Positions 35,708-49,049 of a stretch of 64,000 bases of DNA are shown here, piece after piece; position 1 is the first letter of the stretch, and the number at the start of each line of letters is the position of its first letter. Below the pieces are notes generated by a model, which did no database searches, was not told where the DNA came from, and saw only the letters and a list, made by a program, of their open reading frames with translations. The position numbers were made by a program, and so were the translations under genes. Source of the stretch: Tupaia tana (Eukaryota; Chordata; Mammalia; Scandentia; Tupaiidae); the NCBI GenBank assembly GCA_026018925.1, contig JAKSZU010000008.1, positions 63,759,027 to 63,823,026 on the forward strand, given 5' to 3'.

Positions 35708-36255
35708 ATATCATGCAATAGCGCCCTAGAATAATGTAGTTCTATCGATATAAAAAGCGATACACTAGATTATCACTAGAAAGGGACAAGACACGCCATA
35801 ACACAATAATATAAATCCAGTATACTAATTTTTATTTATTCTGAATATTACTGTGAATGCAGAATAAGGCACATATTTATAAACGAAATATGTAGTCTTG
35901 GGTGACTGTAAATGCTTTATGTAGTGAATACTAAATTACTCTGGGAATGAGACAAAGACTGAGAAGGGATTCATTTCCTGAGCTGGAGAACTGGACATAA
36001 GTCCAAGCGGTCACTAAACACGCAGGATGTTAAGTGAGGACTGTATCGCATTGTCTTTTCTTCCCAACTCTACTGCAACCGTGAAGGCACAGGAAGTATG
36101 CATTTCACCTCCTTTTTACCCTGCCAAAGCACCTGACCCCAAATAGGAAGCAGTTTATAAATACACACATGTTGATCAATTGATTAAAATATTTTACAAT
36201 ACAGAAAACATAATGGAAGATAATTATACGAGCTTTTAAAAGAAATTTGGATCCA

Positions 36256-36519
36256 GGACCAACAGTTAGCGTAATGGCTATGTTGCTGGACTCCCACGTA
36301 GTAGACCGCGGTTCAAATCTCGGACCTGGTGGCTTAAACTCACGCCGGTGCGTGTGTGTGCGTGCCCAAGATCCCGAGAGGAGAATGGAGGAGAAGGGAT
36401 TGCGGCATGGCCATCCCCCCGGGGGGTGATTTCTCACTTTCTGTCTCTCTGTCTTCTCTCTGTCTGGCGAGCACACGTGCCCTATAGCAAAAACCTCTGC
36501 AAAGAAAGAAAAAAAAAGA
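36256..36519 (+). mobile_element. Young tRNA-derived SINE
   Basis: Full-length. The flanks agaaatttggatcca and agaaacttggatcca form a 15-bp target duplication with one change. Confidence 0.9.
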
Positions 36520-36930
36520 AACTTGGATCCAAAGGTAATACGGTGATTTTTGAGGTGGTAGTTGCTCCCTTGTTCAACATTATGTTTACTTTACTATGAC
36601 TCTCAGGGATTCCACAAATATTAGAATGGATTATGCCAAGCAAGCACAAGAAATATAAAAAGGCATAGAACATAGTCTCTCTCAGTCATAGCTTACGTAT
36701 GTGGGGAGGTCAGACTCATCAAGTTACATGACTATAACACGGCAATAAGGGCATCAACAAGACTGATTTTGACAGAGAAAATAAAGGATAGAATGGGATA
36801 GGACAGTCCCTGGGCCAGACCGAACCTGATATTTCTTTGGTACCTCTCGTTTTCAACTCTTAAAACTTGTTTAGTAATCTAATTTTGACTAGTTAATTCA
36901 TGTGTGTATTGCAGTAATGAGTCACTTAGG

Positions 36931-37199
36931 CTTTTTTTTTTTTTTTGGAGAGGTTTTTTGCTATAGGGCGCGTGCGCTCGCCAGACAGACAGAGAGAGAC
37001 AGAGAGACAGAAAGCGAGAAATCACCCCCCAGGGGGGATGGTCACGCCGCAATCCCTTCTCCTCCATTATCCTCTCGGGATCTTGGGCACGCACGCACAC
37101 GCGCCCGGCGTGAGTTGTAAGCCACCGGGTCCGAGACGCGAACCGCGGTCGACTACGTGGGAGTCCAGCGACATAGCCATTACGCTAACTGCTGGTTCC
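36931..37199 (-). mobile_element. Young tRNA-derived SINE
   Basis: Full-length and very CpG-rich, with target duplication cacttaggctttt. It is one of the least mutated copies. Confidence 0.92.
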
Positions 37200-38266
37200 C
37201 ACTTAGGCTTTTGAAATTCGTTGGTGAGTGCATATTTTTGGGAAAAAAAGTTATAGTTAATATATGACCAAGCCAATGCCTGACAGAGGAGACTTAAAAA
37301 AAATAACTATCTCATATATTATTTTAAAAAGTAAATTATCTCATGTATTTATTGTTCATTTTAGTCTTTTCTTTTCAATACATAATTTTCCTCTAAGTTC
37401 TCTTTCTTACTCTTTTTGTTCTAGTCTTCTATCTGACCCTAATCTATATTTTCCAGTGACTTTACTCCTTTTGTTCTAAAAAAAAATACCAGTAGTGTTT
37501 ATTGGCTTTGCTCAGTGTTGCTGATGCTATCTCATACTGAACAGGTTGCAGCTTGTCACATATTTCTACCACTTGTCAGAGTTTAAATTTAGAAGTATAG
37601 AGCAATAGAAAGAACCATATAGGACTCAGTTTACAGTCTATGCCCAATTATTGTTGCTGTCACCACAAACAGGATTATGCAAATGTAGTGTGATTACTTG
37701 ATATATTACACTAAACCAACAGGTAAGTGCTGACAAAGATGATTTCTGGCTTCAATAAATCACATAATGTATATTTTAGAAAATGAGAAGTAAAAAATGT
37801 GGACGTTTAGGTAAATGAATAGTTACATAATGACTTCAATCAAGAAGGAAAAAGGCCACACAACAGTATGTGCTGGTTAATTAAGATGACAATATTTCTC
37901 AAAATGTGTTGCTGGGAATTCAGTGTTGCAACACGTTTTGAGGGAAAACAATGTGCTCTATTTTCAAAAGGGACTGGGAAAAGCTGTATACCGTTTGGTC
38001 CTTTGAAAGTTCTCAGATGAAGATATTAAGGGTCCTAAGAAATCCTCCAGAGAGGAGATCAATTTGGCTGCACTTAACTTGGTATTTCTTTCTCACTTAA
38101 CCATGGAACTGTTTTTCTCTTCTTAGAAAATGTAGCATCTGGCAGTATTGGCGTTAAAAAACACAATCCAAGAAAGAGATAGATCGACTAAGTGCTAACG
38201 AGGCCAACTGAGGGAGAGGCCACTTGTAGATGGGGAACCATCAAGAAGCAGCAGCAGTTTGAATTA
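37200..38266. other. No gene recognised
   Basis: AT-rich sequence between SINEs. Nothing identifiable. Confidence 0.55.
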
Positions 38267-38520
38267 GTGCCAGCCCATGACATGGTGGTTAAGACAGATG
38301 GATCTCACGTGGCTGTCACGTGGATCAAGTCCTGGACCTAGCAGCTTGAGAAATGCAGGGCACACATGTCCAAAATCCAGAAAGGAGAGAGAGATAGATA
38401 AGGGATTGTGGTGTGACCTTTTGCCATGAGGGGTGCCTTCTTACCACCACCCTTCCCCTGACACCACTCTCTTTCTCCAAAGAATGCCTACGTCCTCTGG
38501 TAAATTAAAAAAAAAAAAAA
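38267..38520 (+). mobile_element. Old SINE
   Basis: A diverged copy with head gtgccagcccatgacatgg and an A-tail of about 14. Confidence 0.72.
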
Positions 38521-38833
38521 GGAAAAAATATTTTGAGTTAGATATTGAAGTCTGAGGGTGGAGAGGCACAGAGGAGGCATCTCAAACAAAGGAAATACGG
38601 CCTGAAAAACACAGGAAAGAGAGCTTTGGGTGTTGGGAAGAATGGTTTAGAAAAACCTGTTGGAGAAGTAGGTTTCTGCAGGACAGAAATGGGAAAATGG
38701 GGCTTTCGCACTGTGAGAGAGAGATGCTATGTCGCAAAGGGATTAGCGAACTATGCCTCCTATGTGTTTCCCCTCATATGTCATTTCTTAAATGCTTATT
38801 CAGTCCTGAAAATGACTACTCAATGATGTAGTC

Positions 38834-39112
38834 CAGTTTTGTCCAATAGAAATAGGAGGCACAAGTGTACTTTTTTAGCAACAAATAGTGAAAAGAAACA
38901 AGTAAAAATAATTTAATAATATAGTTTAACACATCATATCCAATATATTATTATTTGAACACATAGTCAATATAAAAATTAAAATGTGAGGGGTAGAGGG
39001 CTAAGTCTTTCACATTCTGTTTGTATTTTATACTCACAGCACACATCAACTCAAAGTCGCCACATTCAAGTGCTCAATTACCATGTGGCTAGTACAACTA
39101 TATTGGACAGCA
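38834..39112 (+). mobile_element. MER58-type hAT-Charlie relic
   Basis: Ends ttttgtccaatagaaata and tatattggacagcat are inverted repeats. The inner blocks cacattcaagtgctcaatta and ccatgtggctagtac are typical of this non-autonomous family. Confidence 0.75.
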
Positions 39113-40017
39113 TCCGTCTATACATTAGCATAAGTTAGCTAGATAAAGAAAGTCCATTTGGATAGTTTTCTAGTAGCTTTAACCATAATCAAAAGCTTTA
39201 CATTCTTTATAGTTAAATAGGTAAGATACAATTGCTTTTGCTGGTTTTTGAAGTTCATATTTCATTTTTTTTTTGGGGGGGGGCTGGGTCCCACAGTAGG
39301 CAAACTGTAGGTTAAAAGCCAAAAGCTCCACTATCTTCTCCAAATCTGTTAGTTAATGTAAATAAATTACTTCCAGGCTCTCTTTGGCCTATTAACTAGT
39401 TAAGAAAAGTTAGTGAGTTAGTGACAGTTAAGCAGGAAGGCTCTACTTCATATGCTAGTACATTTATAACCATGCACATGTTCTATAAAACTATTTTTCA
39501 AATTTTTACAATTTTAAATGATTCCTCCTGCTGTTGCAGTTTCTTCACACTTCATCACATTTATAAATAAGTGATCATGTAACAGGGAAGATTTCATATC
39601 CTAAAGGCATTCTACAATACTTCCCAAATGCTTCGACTTAAAATACAAAGCAGTTTTATTCACACTTCCCATTTTTGAATCCGCTAAGGCCATTTTGGGG
39701 GAGTAGAAACTAGAAGCCTGCTGTTCAGTTTTTGTTTTGTTTTTAATTTATTTTTTTTTTTATAAATTCTCTTTACTGAGAGCTTGCACATTTCTTGTTA
39801 AGTTTCCAGAGCACATTTCATGCCCATTAGTAACTGAGTAAATATGGCACATTCTGTAAATGGAAGCTCTGAAAAATTGCTGCTTTAAGATGGAAGACGA
39901 ACACTGAGGCAGCCATTGTACCTCTGAGTAGAGAGATCTATCCAACCAGTGTGGACATGGGCTTGGGATAGAAAATGCTCGACACCATAGCATAGTTTTT
40001 GGAAGTTCATGGTTTTA

Positions 40018-40315
40018 TTCCAGGACTCTGAACCTCACGGCGTTGCTATATATTGTGCTGGGGTTGTATTCCAGGATCTCTAAACCTCAGCATTACTAAC
40101 GTGTTGTGCTGGATAATTCTCGTTGTGGGAGCCTGTCCTTTGCATCATAAGATGTTTAGTAGCATCTCTTGCATTTCCCAACTAGATGCCAGCAGCGGCC
40201 TCTCCATCTTCCCTAGTAGACAACTACAAGTTGTGACAAACTAGTAATGTCTCTGGGCATTCCCATATGTTCCCTGGGAGACGAGACTGTCACTGATCAA
40301 GAACCGCTGCTTTAT
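40018..40315 (+). mobile_element. MER20-type hAT-Charlie relic
   Basis: Blocks include acctcagcattactaacg, ttgtgggagcctgtcctttg, agatgtttagtagcatct, ctagatgccagcagcgg and aatgtctctgggcattccc. The family name is from recognition. Confidence 0.72.
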
Positions 40316-40381
40316 TCAAAGTCTGAAAACTAGATATTTAACCATAGTGTATGGGTTCTCATCTGAAGAAAAACCCAAGAT

Positions 40382-40635
40382 TTTTTTTATTTTTTTCCAC
40401 AACAGAGAGCAAATACACACTCACAAGCAAGAGACAGAGAGAAGCTACCCCTCGATAGGGTCTTGTCATGCCACAATTGCATTTACCTAGTCCTCCAGCT
40501 CCTCAGGATCCTGGGCACCCATTTGTGAGCCCAGCATGTTTTCAAGCTAATCCAGGGATTCACACCCTTCGTCAGTCATGTGGCTTTCAGCACTACCAGG
40601 TACGTGCATCATCACTGTGTCACAGCAGCTAGGCC
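40382..40635 (-). mobile_element. Old SINE
   Basis: A very degenerate minus-strand copy, recognised by block order. Confidence 0.5.
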
Positions 40636-41382
40636 TCCGTAATACTACTGTAAGCCACAGCTACTTCTCCTAAGCAGTAGTAGCCTTTGGAAAATGGATT
40701 AGAATCACATGTTATTCTCTTGTGTCCTAGCTCCTTAATCTCAATAATCTTGTTTTAGCTTGTCCTCTGATTTAAAGTTAAATATTCCAACTAATTTTTA
40801 CACCTGGACTCGTATATCATAATGAGAATACCGGCATTCATACTCAATTTTTACAGACAACAGAGAGTAAAAAGATGTAGCAGCTTGACACCCCTCTTAG
40901 AGATATTTCAAGTGTGTTTAATGCAATTGTTCTGATAATGACTTTAGTACTTAATTAAATAAGATAGCCACTAATATATCACTACCATCAGTTTGATATC
41001 TTTCAGTAGCACCATAAAGAAAATGTAGTAATTCATGCTTTGAGTAGTATCTAAGACTTCTCAAATCACATAAAATACTAGGTATGGACACAATTTTTCA
41101 AAAATATAATATTTCTCTTTATCTTTTAAAAAAGTGAGAAATAAAGTATGTTAGCGTAGCCCATCCCTTACCATATGTAAACTCTGGATACTTTACAAAT
41201 AGCAAAATTAAAGTCCCCAGTTTTAAGCTTATAAGTTTATTTTGAAAGGATAGAACAGGCAGGCAGATAAAATATGAGGACAAGGGACATGGAAAATTAT
41301 CAGGTTAGGTTGGCTATACCAGGTATGGTGCATACACACTACTCGTTCTCTACCCTCTCGTGGTTTGCTAAGAAACAATGAT

Positions 41383-41690
41383 GGGCCAGCCAGGTGGCAT
41401 GGTGCTTAAGGCAGCTGGATCTCACATGGCCACCTGCATGGTTAAAGTCCTGGAGTCAGGACTTGAAAAACACACCAGGCGTGTGTGCACGTGCGTCCAA
41501 AAATCCCAAGAGGAGAATGGAGGAGAAGGGATTGTGACATGGTCACATCCACATCCTCTCTGGGGGGTGCTTTCTCACTTTCTCTCTCTGTCATCTCTCT
41601 CCCTCTCTCATCTCTCTCTGGTGAGTACATGTGCTCTAACGCAAACTAAAAACAAACAAACAAACCAGTAAAAAACCACCAAAACAACAA
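41383..41690 (+). mobile_element. Old SINE
   Basis: A full-length older copy with head gggccagccaggtggcatgg and a CAAA-rich tail. Confidence 0.8.
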
Positions 41691-41734
41691 AAAACCTTAA
41701 AGAACCATTATTTTATTAAGATCACTGTATTAAT

Positions 41735-41925
41735 AGCTACCATTTAATGATCCGACACTATGGTAGGCTAAATGAATAGTTTCTTGCTTAATCCTTAAGG
41801 GTTGCTTGAGGTGGGTGTTACGACCCACACATGATTAACTGTGGAAACTGGAGTTCAAAGTGCTGAGGTCACTTCTTGAAAATTAATGCAGATATGGCAT
41901 TCAAACTGACACCCTTTTTATACCA
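41735..41925 (+). mobile_element. MIR
   Basis: A degenerate MIR with blocks taccatttaatgatccgaca, ggtgggtgttacgaccc and a gaggtcactt core. Confidence 0.6.
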
Positions 41926-42423
41926 AGGCTCAAGTTCTTTCTGTGTATGTTGCTGCTTCCTGGACAACTCTTAGTGAGAACTGGCCTGACTCATGAGGAT
42001 TGCAGTTCGAGGAGGCTAATGGAGTTTTTGGCAAAACAGTGGAATCTTGTCTTGTCATATGCTTAGTGAAATTAATGAAACTCAACTATATTCAAGTTTG
42101 GAATAAGAGAGAAATGATAGAGGGAGAAAAAGAGAGAGAGACTTTTAATATAGTAGGCATTTTCCAGCTCAGGCCAAGGAGTCAAAGTGAAATGGGAGGC
42201 ATGGATCTTCCTTTGGTTCTTGGATCTCATACCTCACTGAACCATGTGTGCTTCTGGTGTTTTAAGATCAAAATATATTATATCAGGATTCTAAATAGAA
42301 ACTAACAACTTCATATATATGGTATTTAAAGAAAGGTGATCTGTTCTGATGATAAAAGGAAACAGGTTGAATTTTCAGATATTTTAACTGTTTTATCATT
42401 ACTATTATTTGCTTTATGCCCCT

Positions 42424-42656
42424 TTTTATTTATAGGGCCCATGCACTCTCCAGAAAGAGAGACAGAAAGCAAGAAATAACCTCCCAGGAGGGGATGGCCA
42501 TTCCACAATCCCTCCTTCTCTGTTCTCCTCTTGAGATTTTGGGCATGCGTGCACACGTGCCTGGCATCATTTTTAAGCCACTGGGTTTGAGACTTGAACT
42601 GCGGTCAACTATGTGGGAGTCCAGCAACATAACTATTATGCCAACTGCTGTTCCCA
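42424..42656 (-). mobile_element. tRNA-derived SINE
   Basis: A diverged minus-strand copy lacking the extreme 3' end, with head gccaactgctgttccc. Confidence 0.8.
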
Positions 42657-42659
42657 CTT

Positions 42660-45225
42660 TATTCACTTTTTAAAATACCTAAACCTGCATATGATGTGAT
42701 TCTACTGCCTTTGTATGCTGTGTATGTGTGCTGAAAGAATGAGGGGGTAAAGGACGATTTTGAGGGGAATGTGACTCTGCAATTTTCTGACAAGAAAAAT
42801 GAAATAAAAAACATCGTCTCTATGGTACCATTTAAAACAGAAAATCGTACTCTGTTCTTTCAGATCATTGCTGGCAAAGATGAATCTAAGATGAATTTAG
42901 GGATCCCAAGATGTATGCAATTAAAACCAAGCCAGGGAAATACTGAAAAGTAAATGTTTTATTTTCAAACTTGACAGTTTTTCAGAAGATTAACAGTGCA
43001 ACGGATTTGACTGATAACTGCAGTTCAGTAATCTATAACTCAAAGTTTTTCTTTTTATTATGTGTATTTTATGAATAAATTGTAAGTATGTGCATTTAAT
43101 TCAACTATATTAAATTTTAGTTACAAATGGATTAAAATTCATCCATGTGTCAAATATCTAACTGCCTATGAAATCAAAGATATTGAAAACAGAGGCAAAA
43201 TTAAACCAGGCAGTACAAATGCAAGCTTATTTCCCTGACTTATTTATTTACTCTATAAAGCAACTGATCTATGAGATTGAAGATATTTATTGACTCTGGC
43301 ATAAATACCTATAAAATCTGATTAAATAGACTACATTTATGCAGTATTATTATATAAAATGTATCAAAGTGTTGAACTTCAACTAGAAAACAACTTATTG
43401 TTATTTCTGATTTAATACTCTGTCAGGTTTTATTCAAATGCCATGTTATACTATCTGGAGTGTCAGGAAGAAGAATGTGGATTCACTTTTTACAATTAAA
43501 AGCTTCTTTGCGTTGATTTTTTTACTGTACCTGCTTCTATTCTCCAATTTGTCTAAGGAATATGTAAGGTAGGTAGAGGCCATTATTCATAGTAGAGAAG
43601 AATGTATCCATTGACTTTATAGTTCCCATATGAAGGACATTTATTTGTTAGCTTTAATAAGTGTCTACCCCTTGATTGCAATGATCTTTGTGCAAGTAAT
43701 AGTGACTGAACCTGGATCCAAACTACATACATAAAACATGGGAAGTTCATACAGGTGTGTACAGAGCATGTGAATCCTTCAATAACTTGTGAATGTTTAC
43801 TATAATCACCTTTATTTTCAGTATAAATGTAGAGATTTAGGAGGCTTAGATCAAACAAAGAACAGATTAGTAATGGTAACAGAATTATGAACAAAACTCA
43901 AATAAATTCATGATGTAGAAGTTAGGTTATTTTATTATTATTAGCTGATGTATGCAACATGCATGTTGATATATGCGTAAGTTTTTTTAATTTAAAAGAC
44001 TGAAAAGCTAAAGTTAAGTTCTACTTTAAAAAGGAAATTTCAGAAAAACCTTATAATAATACCCTATATATTTTAGTTTTGTAAATAAGTTTCACATGTA
44101 TCAGCGCATTTAATTTTTAAATGCTTCTTAATCCTTACTGTGATGTTTTTCCTATAATACTGTTTTTCTTAGGCTATGTGTAATTATTTTTCACTACTGT
44201 GAGTACTATTGAATGAAGATATAAATGTTCATTCTTCTACAATTTATCTTTCATCACTATTTAAATAAAATTTTATATTGAAGAACATTTGCCTTACTTC
44301 TGTCAGGATATCAGTTTTTACTAAACAATCCTGATTCTTTCCTTTCTTTTCTTCCCTTAGTCCATCCCTTTCTTTCTTGTATATATAACATAATTCTGAG
44401 AATATAATTTAATTACTTCCTCTAAGGAAAGGAGATTGAGAGAATGAAGCAGGAAAGGGAAGTGAGGAAGAGAAAAATGAGAGAGGTGAGATGAAGAGAC
44501 ATTGTTTTACTTTATATAGGTATCAAAGTGAACTTTAATATAGGATTTTTTCTCTTTGTGGTCTAAGAAATAAAATAACCTACAGGTTCTTTTAAACAGA
44601 CTGAAGGAGACAATATTTCTAAAATGATGATTCTTCTAGATGAAGTTACTTCTTTTTCTGACTGATAGCAGAGTAATCAGGTATGAAAATCCTGACTGCA
44701 ACAATCTAATGCTGATTCCACCCTGCATAACAATTCTTTTTGAGCTGGTGAACTCAAATTCTTATACAGAAAGCTATTCTTTATGAGAAAGCCATACTAA
44801 ATTTGATATATATTTTACTTTGGCGTTTTCAGTTTTTTTCTTCCTTCAAAAGACAGGAAGGGCTATCTGAGTGCATTTTTCATAAGCTTCTTATTCATTA
44901 TTCATACCATTAGAGATAGAAGGCCTATATACATATGGGGCACTCTCTCAGATGTGTCCTCTGAGAAGCACACTCGGCCCAAACCTCAAAGAGCCCCTTT
45001 CGGTGGGGGCTGGAGGGACACTCAGTGAACATGGCAGATGGCCCCTCCTCAGATATATTCTTACAGAAATGCTCCAGTGGTTCTAAGTTCCACTGGAATT
45101 TCATTTTGACCACGAGTTAGACCAATTACACTTCACAGTGAAATAACGTAAGGGTGATGACAGCCTTTGAAAAGTTTCAAACTAGTTTTTTTCCATGTGT
45201 TTCAGAAATATGTTTTTCTGAGAAC
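42660..45225. other. No gene or clear repeat recognised
   Basis: 2.5 kb of AT-rich sequence, the longest stretch upstream of SYBU free of SINE or L1 hits by eye. Confidence 0.55.
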
Positions 45226-45230
45226 CAGCA

Positions 45231-45492
45231 GTTAGCGTAATGGCTATGTCGCTGGACTCCCACGTAGTCGACTGTGGTTCGCGTCCTGGACCCGGTGGCT
45301 TAAAACTCACGCTGGGCACGTGTGCGTGCGTGCCCAAGATCCCAAGAGGAGAATGGAGGAGAAGGGATTGAGGCGTGACCATCCCCCCTGGTGGGTGATT
45401 TCTCGCTTTCTGTCTCTATGTCTCTCTCTGTCTGTCTGGCGAGTGCACGTGCCCTATAGCGAAAAAACCTCTCCAAAAAAAAAAAAAAAAAA
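45231..45492 (+). mobile_element. Young tRNA-derived SINE
   Basis: Full-length, with an 18-bp target duplication agaaatatgtttttctga on both sides. Confidence 0.92.
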
Positions 45493-46644
45493 GAAATATG
45501 TTTTTCTGAAATATGAAAATAAATCAACCCCTAGTTCAAATTTGTGATGTTTTTATATCACTTATTGTTTACTTATTTAACTGCACTTTTGCTTTTTACA
45601 AGAGTCTATGCTGATTTAGGTCTATGAGCAACTAATACGCACGGAAGGTGCTGTGAATACTTTTAAAATATTTAATTATAAAAATGTGAATAGCATGTTC
45701 CTCTTCCATTTGAATTAAAAATGAGTCATTAGTGGAAACCTTTTGGAAAAACTCATTTATGAAGAAGACAAAGCAAACTAAAAACTGGGTGCTAAACTGC
45801 ACAATATAATTTAACAATAAAAATGAAAACCTCTCTATTTTCTTAATGCCAGGTAATTATTTTCCCTAAATTATGTACATAATTTTAGTGCTAAATAAAA
45901 TAATAAAACAAAGATATAAAAACGATTTTAAAAGCAACCTCTTCCACCACCCAACTTCTGGTATAATGAAGATAAATTCATAGTTGTTATCTCAAGAAAA
46001 CATTATTGGCATTATTTAGATTGATTTTTTTGGTGGTTAATTTTTATTATTAGAAAAAATGGTGCAAATGCAAATAATTGTAAGGTTGGTATATATTTAA
46101 TAAACTGTAGTTGATTAGCTGTGAATTTGGACTCTTAGTGTCAAGAGCAGTTGAATAACTCCAATTTCATTATTGTCTTTTTTTGTATACAAATGTATAT
46201 ATTTCAAATTTGTGTTCTTTTGTATACAAATATGAATGATTGGGAATTCAACTGGAGTAATAAAAGCATTAGCAATTTTTATATTGAGATTCATAGCTTG
46301 GTGTCCAGAGTTGCATGATTAAAAATGACTTAAATGTTTTCTTAATAAATTGAGTTGTGGACATGGCACCCAAGAGGGAATGGGATTTTCTATATAATTA
46401 AGAACATGTCAGTTTGGCATTTAGTAGATTGCTTTGGCAGCAGTACTCAGTTATTATCAACATTTAAATTGCCTAAGATCTCAGAGTATAGGTTGTGAAA
46501 AAATTTCTCTCTCTTGTTTTCTTCTCTTTCCTCTCTCTGTTAAGGAATATATCAGAGAAGAAAAAAACAAAGAACTAGAAATATGTACTTGGTTGGATAG
46601 AGGCAAAAGTTATGCATATGAGTTAAAATTTACTGGGAGACCTT

Positions 46645-46653
46645 TTTTTTCTT

Positions 46654-46688
<35 letters not shown>

Positions 46689-46935
46689 AGAGGTTTTTGC
46701 TATAGGGCGCGTGCGCTTGCCAGACAGACAGAGAGAAACAAAGAGATAGAAAGTGAGAAATCACCTCCCAGGGGGGATGGCCGCGCTGCAATCCCTTCTC
46801 CTCCATTCTCTCGGGATCTTGGGACGCACACACACGCGCCTGGCGTGAGCTTTAAGCCACCAGGTCCCGGACTCAAACCACGGTCGACTACGTGGGAGTC
46901 CAGCGACATAACCATTACACTAACTGCTGGTCCCC
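46645..46935 (-). mobile_element. Young tRNA-derived SINE with long T-run
   Basis: A minus-strand copy with a T-run of about 33 and target duplication ctgggagacctttt. Confidence 0.9.
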
Positions 46936-47299
46936 TGGGAGACCTTTTAAAAACTTGTGTCAATAGGTGACAGTTCTTATTCATAAAATAAAAAGAATTT
47001 AAGACACTTAAAATAATATATATAAATTAATCCTTGGAATCTTTTTAACTAAAAAATACAAGAGGACTCAATTAATTTAAAATACTTTCTGCAGTATATT
47101 TGCCAATTACCAAAATAAGTACATGTATTAGTTAATAACGTATTTAGCTATTTTCTTTTCCTTATTTTAACATTTGGACAAATTTAAACTTTACACTTTC
47201 TGCATGATTTCTTAATAAATTTAGATTTCTTTAATTATTTTGAAAGAATTACAAAGAAATACACTTCAAGTTCCAGGCAAACCTTTGAATTAGTATTTT

Positions 47300-47547
47300 T
47301 TTTTTTTTTAAGGTTTTTGTCATAGGGTATATATACTTATTGGATAGATAGTGAGAAGGAAAGTGAGAAATCTTCCCCAGGTGGGATGATCACACCAAAA
47401 TCTCTTCTCCTCCATTATCCTCCTGGAATTCTGGGAATGTACACATGCATACCCAGTAAGATTTTCAAGCCGTTGGGTCCAAGACTTGAACTATGGTTGG
47501 CCATGTGAGAATACATTGCCTTAACCTCCATGCCACCTGCTGGCCCT
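47300..47547 (-). mobile_element. Old SINE
   Basis: A diverged minus-strand copy. Its head reads tgccacctgctggccc, the older type. Confidence 0.75.
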
Positions 47548-47557
47548 TTAAAAAACA

Positions 47558-48105
47558 GAGAAAGACCAGTAGGGAGCATGGTTTTTAAGGCAATTTTTTG
47601 TTTGTTTGTTTTTTTTGTTTTCTAAGAGAGATTTTTGCTATAGGGCGTGTGCACTTGCTGGAGAGACAGAGGCAGAGAGACAGAAAGTGAGAAGTCACCC
47701 CTTATGGGGGAATGGCCATTCCTCAATCCTTTCTCCTCTATTCTCCTGTCAGGATTATGGGTACACACGCACATGTGCCCAGAGTGAGTGTTAAGCCATC
47801 AGGTCCAGGACTTGAACCATGGTTGACTACATGGGAGTCCAGGGATGTATCATTACGCCATCTGCTGGTCCCAAGACAGCTTGATTCTATGTGACCAACT
47901 GTTCAATTCAAGTACTGGACTCAGTGGCTTGATAACCTTGACAGGTGTGTGTGTGTGTGTATGTGCCCAAAATCCCCAAAGGAGGGAGAAATGGAGAAGA
48001 CATTACAGCAAAACCATCCCCCATGGGTGGTACTTCTCACTTTCCCTCTTTATCTCTCTTTCTCTCTCCAGTGAGTGTGCAGGCCTTCTGGTAAAACAAA
48101 TCAAA
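47558..48105 (+). mobile_element. Old SINE split by a younger SINE
   Basis: The forward head at 47,558-47,605 and body at 47,873-48,105 are separated by a minus-strand SINE. A GT microsatellite lies at 47,944-47,960. Confidence 0.75.
47606..47872 (-). mobile_element. SINE, intermediate subfamily, nested
   Basis: A minus-strand copy inserted in the old SINE at 47,558-48,105. Its head, read 5'->3', is gggaccagcagatggcg. Confidence 0.82.
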
Positions 48106-48211
48106 AACAGATGAAGCAACTTAATATATAGGACATAATACTTTTTCCACGTTAATAGTCCATTACCTGGGATATTTTAATGTTAAAATTAATAAACTGA
48201 GGAAAGAAAGT

Positions 48212-48405
48212 GAAAAGTAACTTAGATTAAGCACCCACTGTGTGTCAGGCAACATGCTAGATTTTTCATATGCATTGTCTTCCTAATCCTTTCAACTGCC
48301 TGGTAAATGAAGAAGTAATTTAGCCTTTTTTACCCCCCTACTTGAGGAAACTGGCTTAGGTATGTCCTAAACTGCAGACTGAGGTAGGTCTTGAGAACAG
48401 AAGTG
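48212..48405 (+). mobile_element. MIR
   Basis: ttaagcacccactgtgtgtc followed by tcaactgcctggtaaatga and cttgaggaaactggctta. Confidence 0.7.
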
Positions 48406-48737
48406 CGATAACCATTACTGAATAATTCAAGCACAGCTTTTTATTACTTAGATACAAATAGATTTAGACATGGAAAAGTAAAATTAAACATACTTTCTAA
48501 AAACAAAAATATATTAGAATTCAGGTGAAGCATCTTACTTTGCATTTTCAAAGTTAAATATATGTGCACTCCTATGAATTTTAATCATCATGTCTTCTAA
48601 CTCAAAATTGTTGGATTAACTTTGATTCTCTATTCCCTGCTTTAACCTTAAGGGTAGAGAAATCACTTAGTAGCTGATATCGCTGTCTGGGGAGGAGAGA
48701 AAAAGCAGTTTCAAAGGAATTTCAGAATTATGCAGGA

Positions 48738-48740
<3 letters not shown>

Positions 48741-48772
<32 letters not shown>

Positions 48773-48773
48773 C
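48741..48773 (+). repeat. Poly-T run
   Basis: More than 30 T without a recognisable SINE or L1 attached on its 3' side, where a MER5 relic begins. Confidence 0.9.
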
Positions 48774-48775
48774 CC

Positions 48776-48905
48776 CTAGGGCTATGGTTCTCAACCTTGG
48801 CTAGATCTTAACTCTCTGGGGAACTTAAAAACATATTGATACGTGGGGGCCCATCATGTGATTCTAAGGTTGGAAAACATCACTCTTGGTTTCTCCCTAC
48901 AGTAA
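48776..48905 (+). mobile_element. MER5-type hAT-Charlie relic
   Basis: ggttctcaaccttggctaga and ctggggaacttaaaaacata match the start of this family. Confidence 0.6.
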
Positions 48906-49049
48906 AGGCACTATTCTGCAGTGACTTTACTGTTGCACCTATATCACCTCTAAAAGGCAGCAGGTGGAGATGAAAAATTAAGGATAATACAGATATGACA
49001 GCTCTTTAGTAATAAGATCACTCTGGTAGTAACAATAATCACCGTCATG

